From Streptomyces cirratus (GTDB lineage: Bacteria; Actinomycetota; Actinomycetes; Streptomycetales; Streptomycetaceae), in contig NZ_BMVP01000006.1 in the NCBI RefSeq assembly GCF_014650775.1, forward strand, positions 124,001 through 188,000: 64,000 nt of DNA, written 5' to 3'. Shown one piece after another: positions 8,820-19,045 of the stretch. The notes beneath the pieces were generated by a model. It did no database searches. It saw only the letters and a program-made list of their open reading frames with translations, and was not told the origin of the DNA. Every line of letters starts with the position of its first letter. The first letter of the stretch is position 1. The translations under genes were made by a program, and so were the position numbers.

Positions 8820-10193
8820 TTACAGGCGTTCGAAGGAGCGGCGCAGTTCCCAGTCGGTGACCGCCGAGTCGTACGCGTCGAGTTCGACGCGGGCCATGTT
8901 GCGGTAGTGGGCGACGACCTCGGGGCCGAAGGCGGCCTTGGCGATCTCGCTGGTCTCCCAGAGTTCCGCGGCTTCGCGCAGGGTGGCGGGGACGTGTGCG
9001 TAGTCGGCGGTGTAGGCGTTGCCGGTGCAGGCTTCGGGCAGTTCGAGGCGGTTCTCGATGCCGTAGAGCCCGGCCGCGACCAGTCCGGCGACGGCGAGGT
9101 AGGGGTTCACGTCGCCGCCGGGGAGGCGGTTCTCGAAGCGCATGGAGCGGCCGTGGCCGACCACGCGCAGGGCGCAGGTCCGGTTGTCCGCGCCCCAGGC
9201 GACGGCGGTGGGGGCGAAGGATCCGGGCCTGAAACGCTTGTACGAGTTGATGTTCGGGGCGTAGAGAAGGGAGAAGTCGCGCAGCGCGGCGAGCTGACCG
9301 GCCAGGAAGTGGCGCATCACGGGTGACATGCCGTGTTCCCGGTCGTCTCCGTCGCCGGCCATCGCGTTGTGTCCGTCGGCGTCGGTGAGCGAGAGGTGGA
9401 TGTGGCAGGAGTTGCCCTCGCGCTCGTCGTACTTGGCCATGAAGGTGAGCGAGACGCCTTCTTGGGCGGCGATCTCCTTGGCGCCCGTCTTGTAGAGGGA
9501 GTGCTGGTCGCAGGTGGTGAGCGCCTCGTCGTAGCGGAACACGATCTCGTGCTGTCCGAGGTTGCACTCGCCCTTGGCGGACTCGACCACCAGGCCGGCG
9601 GCCTGCATCTCGTTGCGGATGCGGCGCAGCAGGGGCTCGATGCGGCCGGTGCCGAGGACGGAGTAGTCGATGTTGTACTGGTTGGCGGGGGTCAGGCCGC
9701 GGTAGCCGGAATCCCAGGCCTGTTCGTAGGTGTCCTTGAACACCATGAACTCCAGCTCGGTGCCGACCATCGCGGTGTAGCCGTGTTCGGCGAGGCGCTC
9801 CAGCTGGCGGCGCAGGATCTGGCGGGGAGCGGCGACGACGGGCGAGCCGTCGTTCCAGGCGAGGTCGGCGAGGACGAAGGCACTGCCGGGGTTCCACGGG
9901 AGGCGGCGCAGGGTGGCGAGGTCGGCGTGCATGGCGAAGTCGCCGTAGCCGCGGTCCCAGGACGACATCTCGTACCCGTCGACGGTGTTCATCTCGGTGT
10001 CGACGGCGAGGAGGTAGTTGCAGCCCTCGGTGCCGTGGTCGAGGACCTCGTCGAGGAAGAACTGTGCGGCGAACCGCTTGCCCTGGAGCCGCCCTTGCAT
10101 GTCGGGGAAGGCCAGGACGACTGTGTCGATCTCGCCACTGGCGACCAGGGAGCGGAGCTCCTCGGGCGCGAGCGGGGGCTTGCGGTCTACCAC
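8820..10193 (-). CDS. glnA4: glutamine synthetase-like gamma-glutamyl amine ligase (GlnA4-type)
   Basis: This 457-residue enzyme has the glutamine synthetase fold. The beta-grasp N-terminus contains VVLAFPDMQGRLQGKR. The catalytic barrel has the metal ligands in GTELEFMVF and AKGECNLGQHE, GNSCHIHLSL near the glutamate/ATP site, and INSYKRFRPGSFAP and NRTCALRVVG for nucleotide and phosphate contacts. The adenylylation-loop Tyr context of true GlnA enzymes is not evident. Homologues GlnA2, GlnA3 and GlnA4 gamma-glutamylate polyamines or ethanolamine, and GlnA4 of S. coelicolor is described as a gamma-glutamylethanolamide synthetase. The GTG start at 10193 has AAGGAG upstream and heads the SDR/ALDH operon. 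A divergent FadR-type gene, permease and hydrolase support the assignment. The amine specificity itself cannot be read from sequence. Confidence 0.8.
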   Translation of the reverse strand: MVDRKPPLAPEELRSLVASGEIDTVVLAFPDMQGRLQGKRFAAQFFLDEVLDHGTEGCNYLLAVDTEMNTVDGYEMSSWDRGYGDFAMHADLATLRRLPWNPGSAFVLADLAWNDGSPVVAAPRQILRRQLERLAEHGYTAMVGTELEFMVFKDTYEQAWDSGYRGLTPANQYNIDYSVLGTGRIEPLLRRIRNEMQAAGLVVESAKGECNLGQHEIVFRYDEALTTCDQHSLYKTGAKEIAAQEGVSLTFMAKYDEREGNSCHIHLSLTDADGHNAMAGDGDDREHGMSPVMRHFLAGQLAALRDFSLLYAPNINSYKRFRPGSFAPTAVAWGADNRTCALRVVGHGRSMRFENRLPGGDVNPYLAVAGLVAAGLYGIENRLELPEACTGNAYTADYAHVPATLREAAELWETSEIAKAAFGPEVVAHYRNMARVELDAYDSAVTDWELRRSFERL

Positions 10194-10270
10194 TGGAATC
10201 TCTCCTTCGGTGAGCCGAGGGGGCCTAAGGTATTGAACAGAACCATTGCTTGGGAAGGGGTGGAGCCCAG

Positions 10271-11017
10271 ATGACCGATACGGCGAGTGAGGGCGACGCG
10301 GTCGCGCGGCTGAATCCCGTGCTGCGGCAGGTGCGGGCGGGCAACGGTTTCGAGGAGGCGCTCGAGCAGATCCTCCAGGTGGTCCGGCTGGGTCTGGTGC
10401 CGGGCGGGGAACGACTGCCGCCCGAGCGGGAGTTGGCCGAGCGGATGGGCATCAGCCGGGTCACGCTGCGCGAGGTGCTGAAAGTACTCCAGGACCAGGG
10501 TCTGGTGGAGGCCCGGCGCGGCCGCTACGGCGGGACGTTCGTACGCGCGCGCCCCGACACACCGGCGGACGGCGCCGAGCAGGAGCTGCGGCGCCGGGTG
10601 GCGGGGGTGGACATCGAGGACGCGCTGCGGTTCCGCGAGGTCCTCGAAGTGGGCGCGGCCGGCCTGTGCGCCTCGCACGGGCTCACCGAGGAGGGCACGG
10701 AACGGCTGCTGGCCGCCCTCGCGGCCACCCACGACGCCCCGCTCCAGGAGTACCGGCGCCAGGACACCCTGTTCCACCTCACCCTGTGCGAACTGGCCGG
10801 CTCGCCCACCCTGACGGCCCAGTACGCGGCCGTCCGGGCCACCGTCAACGAACTGCTGGACTGCATCCCGCTGCTGGTGCGCAACCTCGAACACTCCCAG
10901 CAGCAGCACACCGCGCTCGTCGAGGCGGTGCTGGAACGGGACGCGGACTCGGCCCGCGAGACGATGCGCGAGCACTGCTGCGGCACGGCCGCCCTGCTGC
11001 GGGGCTTCCTAACGTGA
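10271..11017 (+). CDS. FadR/GntR-family transcriptional regulator
   Basis: This is a 248-residue repressor-type protein. The winged helix-turn-helix spans about residues 35-95 and includes LPPERELAERMGISRVTLRE and the wing RRGRYGGTFV. It is followed by the all-helical FCD ligand domain (about 105-240), which in the family binds a metal and a small carboxylate. The Arg, Asp and His residues (FREVLEVGAAG, DTLFHLTLCEL, EHSQQQHTALV) fit the FCD metal site. ATG 10271 has a GGGAAGGGG/GGAG site. The gene is divergent from the ligase operon across 77 bp and precedes the permease, so it probably controls both units. The inducer is probably a pathway intermediate such as the gamma-glutamyl amine, which is an inference. 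Confidence 0.85.
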   Translation: MTDTASEGDAVARLNPVLRQVRAGNGFEEALEQILQVVRLGLVPGGERLPPERELAERMGISRVTLREVLKVLQDQGLVEARRGRYGGTFVRARPDTPADGAEQELRRRVAGVDIEDALRFREVLEVGAAGLCASHGLTEEGTERLLAALAATHDAPLQEYRRQDTLFHLTLCELAGSPTLTAQYAAVRATVNELLDCIPLLVRNLEHSQQQHTALVEAVLERDADSARETMREHCCGTAALLRGFLT

Positions 11018-11052
11018 GCCGCCCACGGGGGCCTTGCGGCCGAGAGCCTTTC

Positions 11053-11068
11053 GTAACCCCTCTTTAAC
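11053..11068 (+). promoter_or_regulatory. GlnR-box-like site upstream of permease
   Basis: The sequence GTAAC-N6-TTAAC resembles the Streptomyces GlnR binding pattern gTnAC-N6-GaAAC, but differs at two positions of the second half-site. It lies 110 bp before the permease ATG, where a nitrogen-control activator could act. Confidence 0.35.
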
Positions 11069-11097
11069 GCCAGGGTCTTGCGCGCTCCACCCGCATG

Positions 11098-11127
11098 ACG
11101 CAAAGGTACGCCTCACAACCTTTGCGT
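11098..11127. promoter_or_regulatory. 10-bp perfect inverted repeat, candidate operator
   Basis: ACGCAAAGGT (11098-11107) and its exact complement ACCTTTGCGT (11118-11127) are separated by 10 nt, 50 bp before the permease start. No T-run follows, so an operator (for the FadR-type regulator or another factor) is more likely than a terminator. The symmetrical half-sites are one helical turn apart. Confidence 0.5.
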
Positions 11128-11177
11128 GCCTCACCCCCATCACCCGTTGCACCACCTTGCCCCAGGCAGGAGCGCAC

Positions 11178-12647
<1,470 letters not shown>

Positions 12648-12691
12648 AATCCTGACGCTGACTCGGATCCCGCCCACCTGGAGGTAGAACC

Positions 12692-13423
12692 GTGCCCAGG
12701 CCGCTCATCGGCATCACCACCTATGTGGAGGAGTCCACCCGCTACGGCGTGTGGGACCTCGCCACGTCCCTCGTCCCCTCCGGGTACTACGAGCTCGTCC
12801 AGGCTGCGGGCGGTACGGCCGTGCTGCTGCCGCCGGACGAGCCGTCCCGGGCGGGCGAGGTACTGAGCCGGGTGGACGGCCTGGTCGTCGCGGGCGGACC
12901 GGACGTGGACCCGGTGCGCTACGGCGCCGCCCGCGATCCGCGTACGGGCGCACCCGCGACGGTCCGTGACACGTGGGAGCTCGCGCTGATCGGGGCCGCG
13001 CTGGCGTCCGGTGCCCCGCTGCTCGGCATCTGCCGGGGCATGCAGGCGCTGAACGTGGCCCTGGGCGGCACGCTGATCCAGCACATCGACGGCCACGTGC
13101 ACACCCCGGGCGTCACGTCCTGGCACCCGGTCCGACCGGTCGCCGGCACCCGCTACGCGGCGCTGGTCCCGGAGGAGGCGGAGGTCCCGACCTACCACCA
13201 CCAGGCGGTGGACCGCCTCGGCGAGGGGCTGGTCGTCTCGGCGCACGCGCTGGACGGCACGGTCGAGGCCATCGAACTCCCGGACCCGGACCGCTGGGTG
13301 GTGGGCGTCCAGTGGCACCCGGAGCGCGACAAGGACACCCGTGTGATGGCGGCCCTGATCGACGCGGCGGCGGAGTTCAACCTCACCACCCCGACCCCGT
13401 CCCTCGCCCCGGCGACGCTGTAA
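12692..13423 (+). CDS. gamma-glutamyl-amine hydrolase, class-I glutamine amidotransferase fold (PuuD-like)
   Basis: This 243-residue hydrolase belongs to the peptidase C26 / PuuD group. The nucleophile Cys114 lies in GICRGMQALNVALGG. His209 and Glu211 in VQWHPERD complete the triad. The DGLVVAGGPDVDP loop supplies the oxyanion side. PuuD-type enzymes cleave the gamma-glutamyl bond to release glutamate. Here it would act last, on gamma-glutamyl glycine or a related acid. The GTG start at 12692 has a clear GGAGG site, and the permease ends 44 bp upstream, so the two probably form one unit. It is convergent with the LysR gene. The reaction class is well supported, but the precise substrate depends on the upstream ligase. 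Confidence 0.85.
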   Translation: MPRPLIGITTYVEESTRYGVWDLATSLVPSGYYELVQAAGGTAVLLPPDEPSRAGEVLSRVDGLVVAGGPDVDPVRYGAARDPRTGAPATVRDTWELALIGAALASGAPLLGICRGMQALNVALGGTLIQHIDGHVHTPGVTSWHPVRPVAGTRYAALVPEEAEVPTYHHQAVDRLGEGLVVSAHALDGTVEAIELPDPDRWVVGVQWHPERDKDTRVMAALIDAAAEFNLTTPTPSLAPATL

Positions 13424-13425
13424 CC

Positions 13426-13572
13426 CGGGCGATCACGCCGGGCTCGGGCCGGCCGGGCCGGGCGGCGGGTCAGGGACGCAAGGCCGCACGGGCCGGCCGT
13501 CCCCGGCGGCCCCTGCCCGGTCCGCCGCCGGGAACAGCACGCGGGCGATCACGCGGGGCGGCGGGTCAGGGA
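13426..13572. repeat. direct repeat of the LysR gene 3' end
   Basis: Two segments, 13426-13476 and 13542-13572, share a 13-nt block (CGGGCGATCACGC) and a 17-nt block (GGGCGGCGGGTCAGGGA). The distal copy has 20 extra nt between the blocks. The second copy is the end of the LysR coding sequence, so the first is a downstream duplicate of that 3' end. Confidence 0.5.
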
Positions 13573-14472
13573 GAGCAGGTCGCGGGCCGGACCGGCCGGA
13601 CGGGCGCCCGTCGGCCAGACGGCCCGCAGGGCCCGCGCCAGCCCCGTCCCGGCCACCGGCACCTCCACCAGCCGCCGGGACCCCAGTTCGTCCCCCACCG
13701 CCAGCTCCGACAGCACGCACGGCCCCGCCCCGCTCAGCGCCGCCGACTTCACCGCGGTGGTGGACGCCAGCTCCAGCAGCGGCTGCGCCAGCCCCCCGGC
13801 CGCGGCCAGCGCCGCGTCCAGCACCTGCCGGGTCCCCGACCCCCGCTCCCGCAGGATCAGCGGGGTCGCCGCCAGCTCCGCAGCCTCCACCCCGCGCGAG
13901 CGGCGCGCCCACGGGTGCCCCGGCGCCACCGCCACCACCAGCCGGTCCTGCGCGATGACCACCGAGTCCAGCCCTTCGGGTACGGACAGCCCCTCCACGA
14001 ACCCCAGGTCCGCTTCGTGCGCGAGGACCAGCCCGGCCACGATCGCCGAGTTCCCCGCGTGCAGCGACACCGCCGTCCCCGGCCGCTGCCCGCGCAGCGC
14101 GATCAGCCACCCGGGCAGCAGGTACTCCGCGATCGTCATGCTGGCCGCGACCCTCAGCCGCGAATCCCGCCGCCCCCGCAGCGCCTGCGCGCCCACGTCG
14201 AAGGCTTCGGCCGCCTCCACCACCCGCCGGGCCCAGTCGGTGACCAGCGCGCCTTCCGCCGTCAGCGTCGACCCGCGCGGCGAACGGTCCACCAGCGCCA
14301 CCCCGAGCCGGGTCTCCATCGCCCGGATCCGGCTGCTCGCCGCCGGCTGGGTGATGCCCAGCCCCCGGGCCGCCCCGCTGAGGCTGCCGACCCGTGCGAC
14401 CGCGAGCAACAGCTCCAGCGCGCCCAGGTCCGGCACCCGGTGCGCCAGTGGCACCACTTCCTCGTTACCCAT
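13549..14472 (-). CDS. LysR-family transcriptional regulator
   Basis: This is a 307-residue LysR-type regulator. The N-terminal helix-turn-helix includes LLLAVARVGSLSGAARGLGITQPAASSRI, followed by a linker helix. The periplasmic-binding-like effector domain runs from about residue 105 (RLRVAASMTIAEYLLPGWL) to the end. It is divergent from the TDT transporter gene across 70 bp, the classic arrangement in which a LysR protein controls its divergent neighbour. The ATG at 14472 is embedded in a palindrome that may be its own operator. Its 3' end is partly duplicated downstream. The ligand is unknown. The effector domain resembles CbbR/CysB-like members, but I would not assign a specific signal. 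Confidence 0.88.
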   Translation of the reverse strand: MGNEEVVPLAHRVPDLGALELLLAVARVGSLSGAARGLGITQPAASSRIRAMETRLGVALVDRSPRGSTLTAEGALVTDWARRVVEAAEAFDVGAQALRGRRDSRLRVAASMTIAEYLLPGWLIALRGQRPGTAVSLHAGNSAIVAGLVLAHEADLGFVEGLSVPEGLDSVVIAQDRLVVAVAPGHPWARRSRGVEAAELAATPLILRERGSGTRQVLDAALAAAGGLAQPLLELASTTAVKSAALSGAGPCVLSELAVGDELGSRRLVEVPVAGTGLARALRAVWPTGARPAGPARDLLSLTRRPA

Positions 14473-14485
14473 AAACGCAGTTTAT
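14471..14485. promoter_or_regulatory. palindrome at LysR start, candidate LysR operator
   Basis: ATAAAC-GCA-GTTTAT is a perfect 6+3+6 inverted repeat containing a T-N11-A core, the LysR-type consensus. It overlaps the LysR start codon and sits 58 bp before the TDT gene, suited to autoregulation. Confidence 0.5.
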
Positions 14486-14542
14486 GCCGTCATACGGAAC
14501 CGCCCTCTGCCCCCACCCGCCCCCCGCCCGGACGCTGAGTCC

Positions 14543-15657
<1,115 letters not shown>

Positions 15658-15661
<4 letters not shown>

Positions 15662-16377
15662 CCGGCCCCCCGCAGAGCCTCGGCCAGCACCGCCGCAGCC
15701 CGCACGAGCGAGGGCCCGTACCACGTCAGATGCCGGCCGCTCACGAGCGCGGCCGGCAGGCCCGGGAAGGCCTCCGGGCCGTCCCCGGCCGTGAACCGGT
15801 ACGGCTCGTCCGGCAGGACCACCAGGTCGCAGCCCGCCACCGCGGGTTCGTCCGGCCGGAACCGCGGGTAGCGCTCCGCGTGGCCGGCGTAGACGTTGTG
15901 CACTCCGAGGCGGCCCAGCACGTCCCCGGCGAAGGTGTCCCGGCCCAAGGCCATCCACGGCCGCCGCCACACCGGTACGACGGCCCGCGCCGCGGGCAGC
16001 GGTTCCACGCGGGCCCACGCCGCCTCCGCCTCGCCCAGCCAGCCCGGCCGGACCAGGCCCAGCGCTCCGACCAGCACCCGGTCCAGTTCCGCGAAGGCCT
16101 GCGGCAGCGTCCGGACCTCCGTCACCAGCACCCGCACCCCGGCCGCCTCCAGCGCGGCGAGGTCCGGGGGCCGGTTCTCCTCCTCGTTGGCGATGACCAG
16201 GTCCGGGCGCAGCCCGATGACGGCGGCCACGTCGGGGTTCTTCGTCCCGCCGATCCGTACCGCGTCCCCGAGGTCCTCGGGGTGCGTGCACCAGTCGGTC
16301 ACCCCGACGAGCCGGCCCGGCGCGCTCACCGCCACCGCCTCGGTCAGCGACGGCACCAGTGAGACGACGCGCCGCAC
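15658..16377 (-). CDS. helical backbone metal receptor (periplasmic-binding-like, cytosolic)
   Basis: This 239-residue protein has the class-III solute-binding fold used for iron-siderophore and B12 receptors. The start RRVVSLVPSLTEAV and the segment IGLRPDLVIANEEENR are family hallmarks. There is no signal peptide or lipobox, so it would remain in the cytoplasm, as do many actinobacterial homologues of unknown role. The GTG at 16377 lies 5 bp downstream of the XRE-cupin stop, so the two are co-transcribed. The 3' end is convergent with the TDT gene, and the two stop codons overlap by a few bases. The ligand might be a corrinoid or metal chelate, but nothing in sequence proves this. Confidence 0.75.
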
Positions 16378-16382
16378 GCCGC

Positions 16383-17018
16383 TCAGTGCTCCGGCGAGGG
16401 CGGCTCGGACGTGGCGTGGATGTGCTCCCCCACCGCCACCACCAGGATCCGGGTGTCCTCGCTCACGGCCCGCCAGCGGTGGCGCACACCACCGGACAGG
16501 AACAGCGCGTCGCCGCTTTCCAGCCGGTACGCCCGCCCCTCGGCCTCCACCTGACAGGCGCCCGCGACCACGTACATGAGTTCGTCGTTGCGGTGCTGGT
16601 ACTCGCGGCCCGCGTCCTGGTCCCCGCTGAACTCCAGGGCGTGCAGCTGGTGGTGCCCCCGTACGAGGGGACGCACGCCGGGGGCGGGCGTCAGCCCGGA
16701 GTCGTCCCCGGCCCGTACGAGGTCCACCGTACGGGCGGTGTCGGAGGCGGCCAGCAGTTCGACGGCCGTGGTCTCCAGGGCGTCCGCGACCCGCTCCAGG
16801 GAACGCATGCTGGGCCGGGCCCGCTCGTTCTCTATCTGGCTCAGGAAGGGGACGGACAGGCCGCTGCGCGCCGACACGACGGCAAGGGTCAGGTGGAGGG
16901 CGCGACGCCGTTTGCGTACGGCGACGCCCACCCGAAGCGGTTGCTCCTTGGCGTCCTTCTCCTTCTCGTCCCTGCCGTCCGTGCCGATCTTTCCGTCCCT
17001 GCCGTCCTTGCCGTTCAT
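16383..17018 (-). CDS. XRE-family regulator with C-terminal cupin domain
   Basis: This 211-residue regulator has a very hydrophilic, Lys/Asp/Gly-rich N-terminal tail (about 1-28). An XRE helix-turn-helix follows (about 30-88, with LTLAVVSARSGLSVPFLSQIE and the helix PSMRSLERVADALE). A single-stranded beta-helix cupin completes it (about 125-200, with YQHRNDELMYVVAGACQVE, LESGDALFLSGGVRHRW and the sensor-like His residues). Such proteins sense small molecules or metals through the cupin. ATG 17018 has a GGGGAGGG site. It is in operon with the metal-receptor gene, so metal or cofactor control is plausible. The charged N-terminal tail, with repeated Asp-Gly-Arg-Asp-like words, is unusual. Confidence 0.82.
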   Translation of the reverse strand: MNGKDGRDGKIGTDGRDEKEKDAKEQPLRVGVAVRKRRRALHLTLAVVSARSGLSVPFLSQIENERARPSMRSLERVADALETTAVELLAASDTARTVDLVRAGDDSGLTPAPGVRPLVRGHHQLHALEFSGDQDAGREYQHRNDELMYVVAGACQVEAEGRAYRLESGDALFLSGGVRHRWRAVSEDTRILVVAVGEHIHATSEPPSPEH

Positions 17019-17096
17019 GTCGGGGCTGCCCTCCCCTAAGGGTTTGTCCGACGCGGACCGGGGTCGGATGCCCTGGGCCACTCGTCGCACATCGGT

Positions 17097-17120
17097 GTGC
17101 TGTAAGCACCTTACGCAGCA
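17097..17120. promoter_or_regulatory. inverted repeat upstream of XRE-cupin gene
   Basis: GTGCT-GTA-AGCAC (17097-17109) is a perfect 5-bp-arm palindrome. It runs into a second imperfect match, CTTACGCAGCA, mirroring TGCTGTAAG. It lies 80 bp upstream of the regulator start, in the divergent region shared with the exonuclease gene, and is a candidate autoregulatory site. Confidence 0.35.
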
Positions 17121-17198
17121 ACCGCCCCCGGAATCGCGTTCACGGCAGGACCGGCCGCACCCGGCGGCCGACGGGGCGGCTGCGGCATCATCGTCAGC

Positions 17199-18122
17199 GT
17201 GACGACACGACGCCTGATGCTCCTGGACACCGCCTCCCTCTACTTCCGCGCGTACTTCGGCGTGCCGGATTCCGTGAAGGCCCCGGACGGCACGCCCGTC
17301 AACGCCGTGCGCGGTCTGCTCGACTTCATCGGGCGACTGGTCCAGGACCACCGCCCGGACGACCTGGTGGCCTGCATGGACGCCGACTGGCGGCCGCAGT
17401 GGCGAGTGGAGCTGATCCCCTCCTACAAAGCGCACCGGGTCGCGCAGGAGACGGAGAGCGGCCCCGACGTCGAGGAGACGCCGGACACCCTGACCCCGCA
17501 GGTGCCGATCATCGAGGCGGCGCTGGACGCGTTCGGGATCGCGCGGGTGGGCGTCGCCGGGTACGAGGCGGACGACGTCATCGGCACCCTCACGGCCCGC
17601 GCCACCGGCCCGGTGGACATCGTCACCGGCGACCGCGACCTGTACCAGCTCATCGACGACGAGAAGCAGCGGCGCGTGCTGTACCCGCTCAAGGGCGTGG
17701 GCTCGCTCCAGGTGACCGACGAGGCGTGGCTGCGGGAGAAGTACGGGGTGGACGGGCCCGGCTACGCGGACCTGGCGCTGCTGCGCGGCGACCCGAGCGA
17801 CGGCCTGCCGGGTGTGCCGGGGATCGGCGAGAAGACGGCGGCGAAGCTGTTGGACGCGTTCGGCAGCCTGCCGGGGATCATCGCGGCGATCGACGACCCG
17901 AGGTCGAAGCTGACGCCTGCGCAGCGCAAGCGGCTGGACGAATCCCGGGCGTACCTGGCGGTCGCCCCGAAGGTGGTCAAGGTCGCCTCGGACGTCCCGC
18001 TGCCCCCGTTCGACCCGGCGCTCCCGGCGGCGCCGGCCCAGCCCGAGATGGTCGAGGCGCTGGCCCGCCGGTGGGGTCTGGGCGGAGCCGTGACCCGGCT
18101 AAGCAGCGCGCTGCACCGTTGA
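17199..18122 (+). CDS. 5'-3' exonuclease (stand-alone DNA polymerase I-like domain)
   Basis: This 307-residue FEN/5'-3' exonuclease is homologous to the N-terminal nuclease domain of DNA polymerase I but carries no polymerase. The acidic metal-binding sites are spread through MLLDTASLYFRAYF, CMDADWRPQWR, GYEADDVIGTL and TGDRDLYQLI. The helix-hairpin-helix DGLPGVPGIGEKTAAKLL follows. The protein is about as long as actinobacterial stand-alone homologues. It likely removes RNA primers or flaps in DNA repair. GTG 17199 is the start and the ribosome site is poor. It is monocistronic and divergent from the XRE-cupin operon, and the iron box of the next gene starts 5 bp after its stop. The nuclease fold is certain. 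Confidence 0.9.
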   Translation: MTTRRLMLLDTASLYFRAYFGVPDSVKAPDGTPVNAVRGLLDFIGRLVQDHRPDDLVACMDADWRPQWRVELIPSYKAHRVAQETESGPDVEETPDTLTPQVPIIEAALDAFGIARVGVAGYEADDVIGTLTARATGPVDIVTGDRDLYQLIDDEKQRRVLYPLKGVGSLQVTDEAWLREKYGVDGPGYADLALLRGDPSDGLPGVPGIGEKTAAKLLDAFGSLPGIIAAIDDPRSKLTPAQRKRLDESRAYLAVAPKVVKVASDVPLPPFDPALPAAPAQPEMVEALARRWGLGGAVTRLSSALHR

Positions 18123-18126
18123 GGTG

Positions 18127-18148
18127 CTAACTTAGGGGAACCTAAGTT
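18127..18148. promoter_or_regulatory. iron box (DmdR/IdeR-type operator)
   Basis: The perfect inverted repeat AACTTAGG-GGAA-CCTAAGTT (18129-18148) contains a 19-mer (18127-18145) that matches 14 of 19 positions of the DmdR1/IdeR consensus TTAGGTTAGGCTAACCTAA. It lies 24 bp before the siderophore-interacting protein start, so iron-dependent repression of that gene is expected. Confidence 0.8.
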
Positions 18149-18171
18149 TCTGGGGAGTCAGGGGAGACGCC

Positions 18172-19011
18172 GTGGCAGAAGGACGCGCCCGCACAGTCGG
18201 CACCGCCGTCGTCGTACGCACGGAGCGGCTGACGCCGCACATGGTCCGCGTGGTGCTGGGCGGTGACGGGCTGGCCGGATTCGGTGCGGGCGAGTTCACC
18301 GACCATTACGTGAAGCTCCTCTTCGCCCCCGAGGGCGTCGACTACGCGTCGCCCTGGGACCTGGACCGGATCCGCGCCGAGCACCCCCGCGAGGAGTGGC
18401 CGCGCCAGCGCGCGTACACCGTCCGCAGCTGGGACCCGGTGCAGCGGGAGCTGGCGCTCGACTTCGTGGTGCACGGTGACGAGGGCCTGGCCGGGCCCTG
18501 GGCGGCCGCGGTCGAGCCGGGCGAGGAGGTACGTTTCCTCGGCCCCGGCGGCGCGTACGCTCCGCTGCCGACGGCGGGCTGGCACCTGCTGGCGGGCGAC
18601 GAGAGCGCGCTGCCGGCGATCGGTGCGGCGCTGGAGCGGATGCCGGCGGGTGCGGTGGTGCACGCGTTCGTGGAGGTCGACGGCCCCGCCGACGAGCAGA
18701 AGATCGCCACCCCGGACGGCGTCGTCCCGGTCTGGCTCCACCGCGGCGACCGCCCGATCGGCGAGGCGCTGGTGGAGGCGGTCTCGGCGCTGGAGTTCCC
18801 CTCCCGGGACGTCCACGCCTTCGTCCACGGCGAGGCGGGCTTCGTGCGGGACCTCCGCCACCACCTCCGCGTGACCCGCGGCATTCCCCGCGAACGCCTC
18901 TCCATCTCCGGCTACTGGCGCCTGGGCCAAACCGACGAAGCCTGGCGCGCGATCAAACGCGACTGGAACGCCAAGATCGAAGCCGACCAAGAACCCGCCG
19001 CAGCCGCCTGA
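18172..19011 (+). CDS. siderophore-interacting protein (FAD ferric-siderophore reductase)
   Basis: This 279-residue flavoenzyme belongs to the SIP/ViuB family, which reduces ferric siderophores in the cytoplasm to release iron. The N-terminal FAD domain has the Arg-X-Tyr-Thr motif (Arg80-Thr83 in RAYTVRSWD) and LAGPWAAAVEPGEEV. The C-terminal NAD(P)H domain contains WHLLAGDESALPAIGAALE and ends with ISGYWRLGQTDEAWRAIKRDW, a strong SIP signature. GTG 18172 has GGGGAG upstream. An iron box lies 24 bp before the start, so low iron should induce it. It is followed by the hairpin repeat array. No siderophore synthesis genes are nearby, so it probably serves xeno- or distant siderophores. Confidence 0.93.
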   Translation: MAEGRARTVGTAVVVRTERLTPHMVRVVLGGDGLAGFGAGEFTDHYVKLLFAPEGVDYASPWDLDRIRAEHPREEWPRQRAYTVRSWDPVQRELALDFVVHGDEGLAGPWAAAVEPGEEVRFLGPGGAYAPLPTAGWHLLAGDESALPAIGAALERMPAGAVVHAFVEVDGPADEQKIATPDGVVPVWLHRGDRPIGEALVEAVSALEFPSRDVHAFVHGEAGFVRDLRHHLRVTRGIPRERLSISGYWRLGQTDEAWRAIKRDWNAKIEADQEPAAAA

Positions 19012-19045
19012 CCAGCCCCCCACCTGCGCCCCGAGCCCCCCGTTT

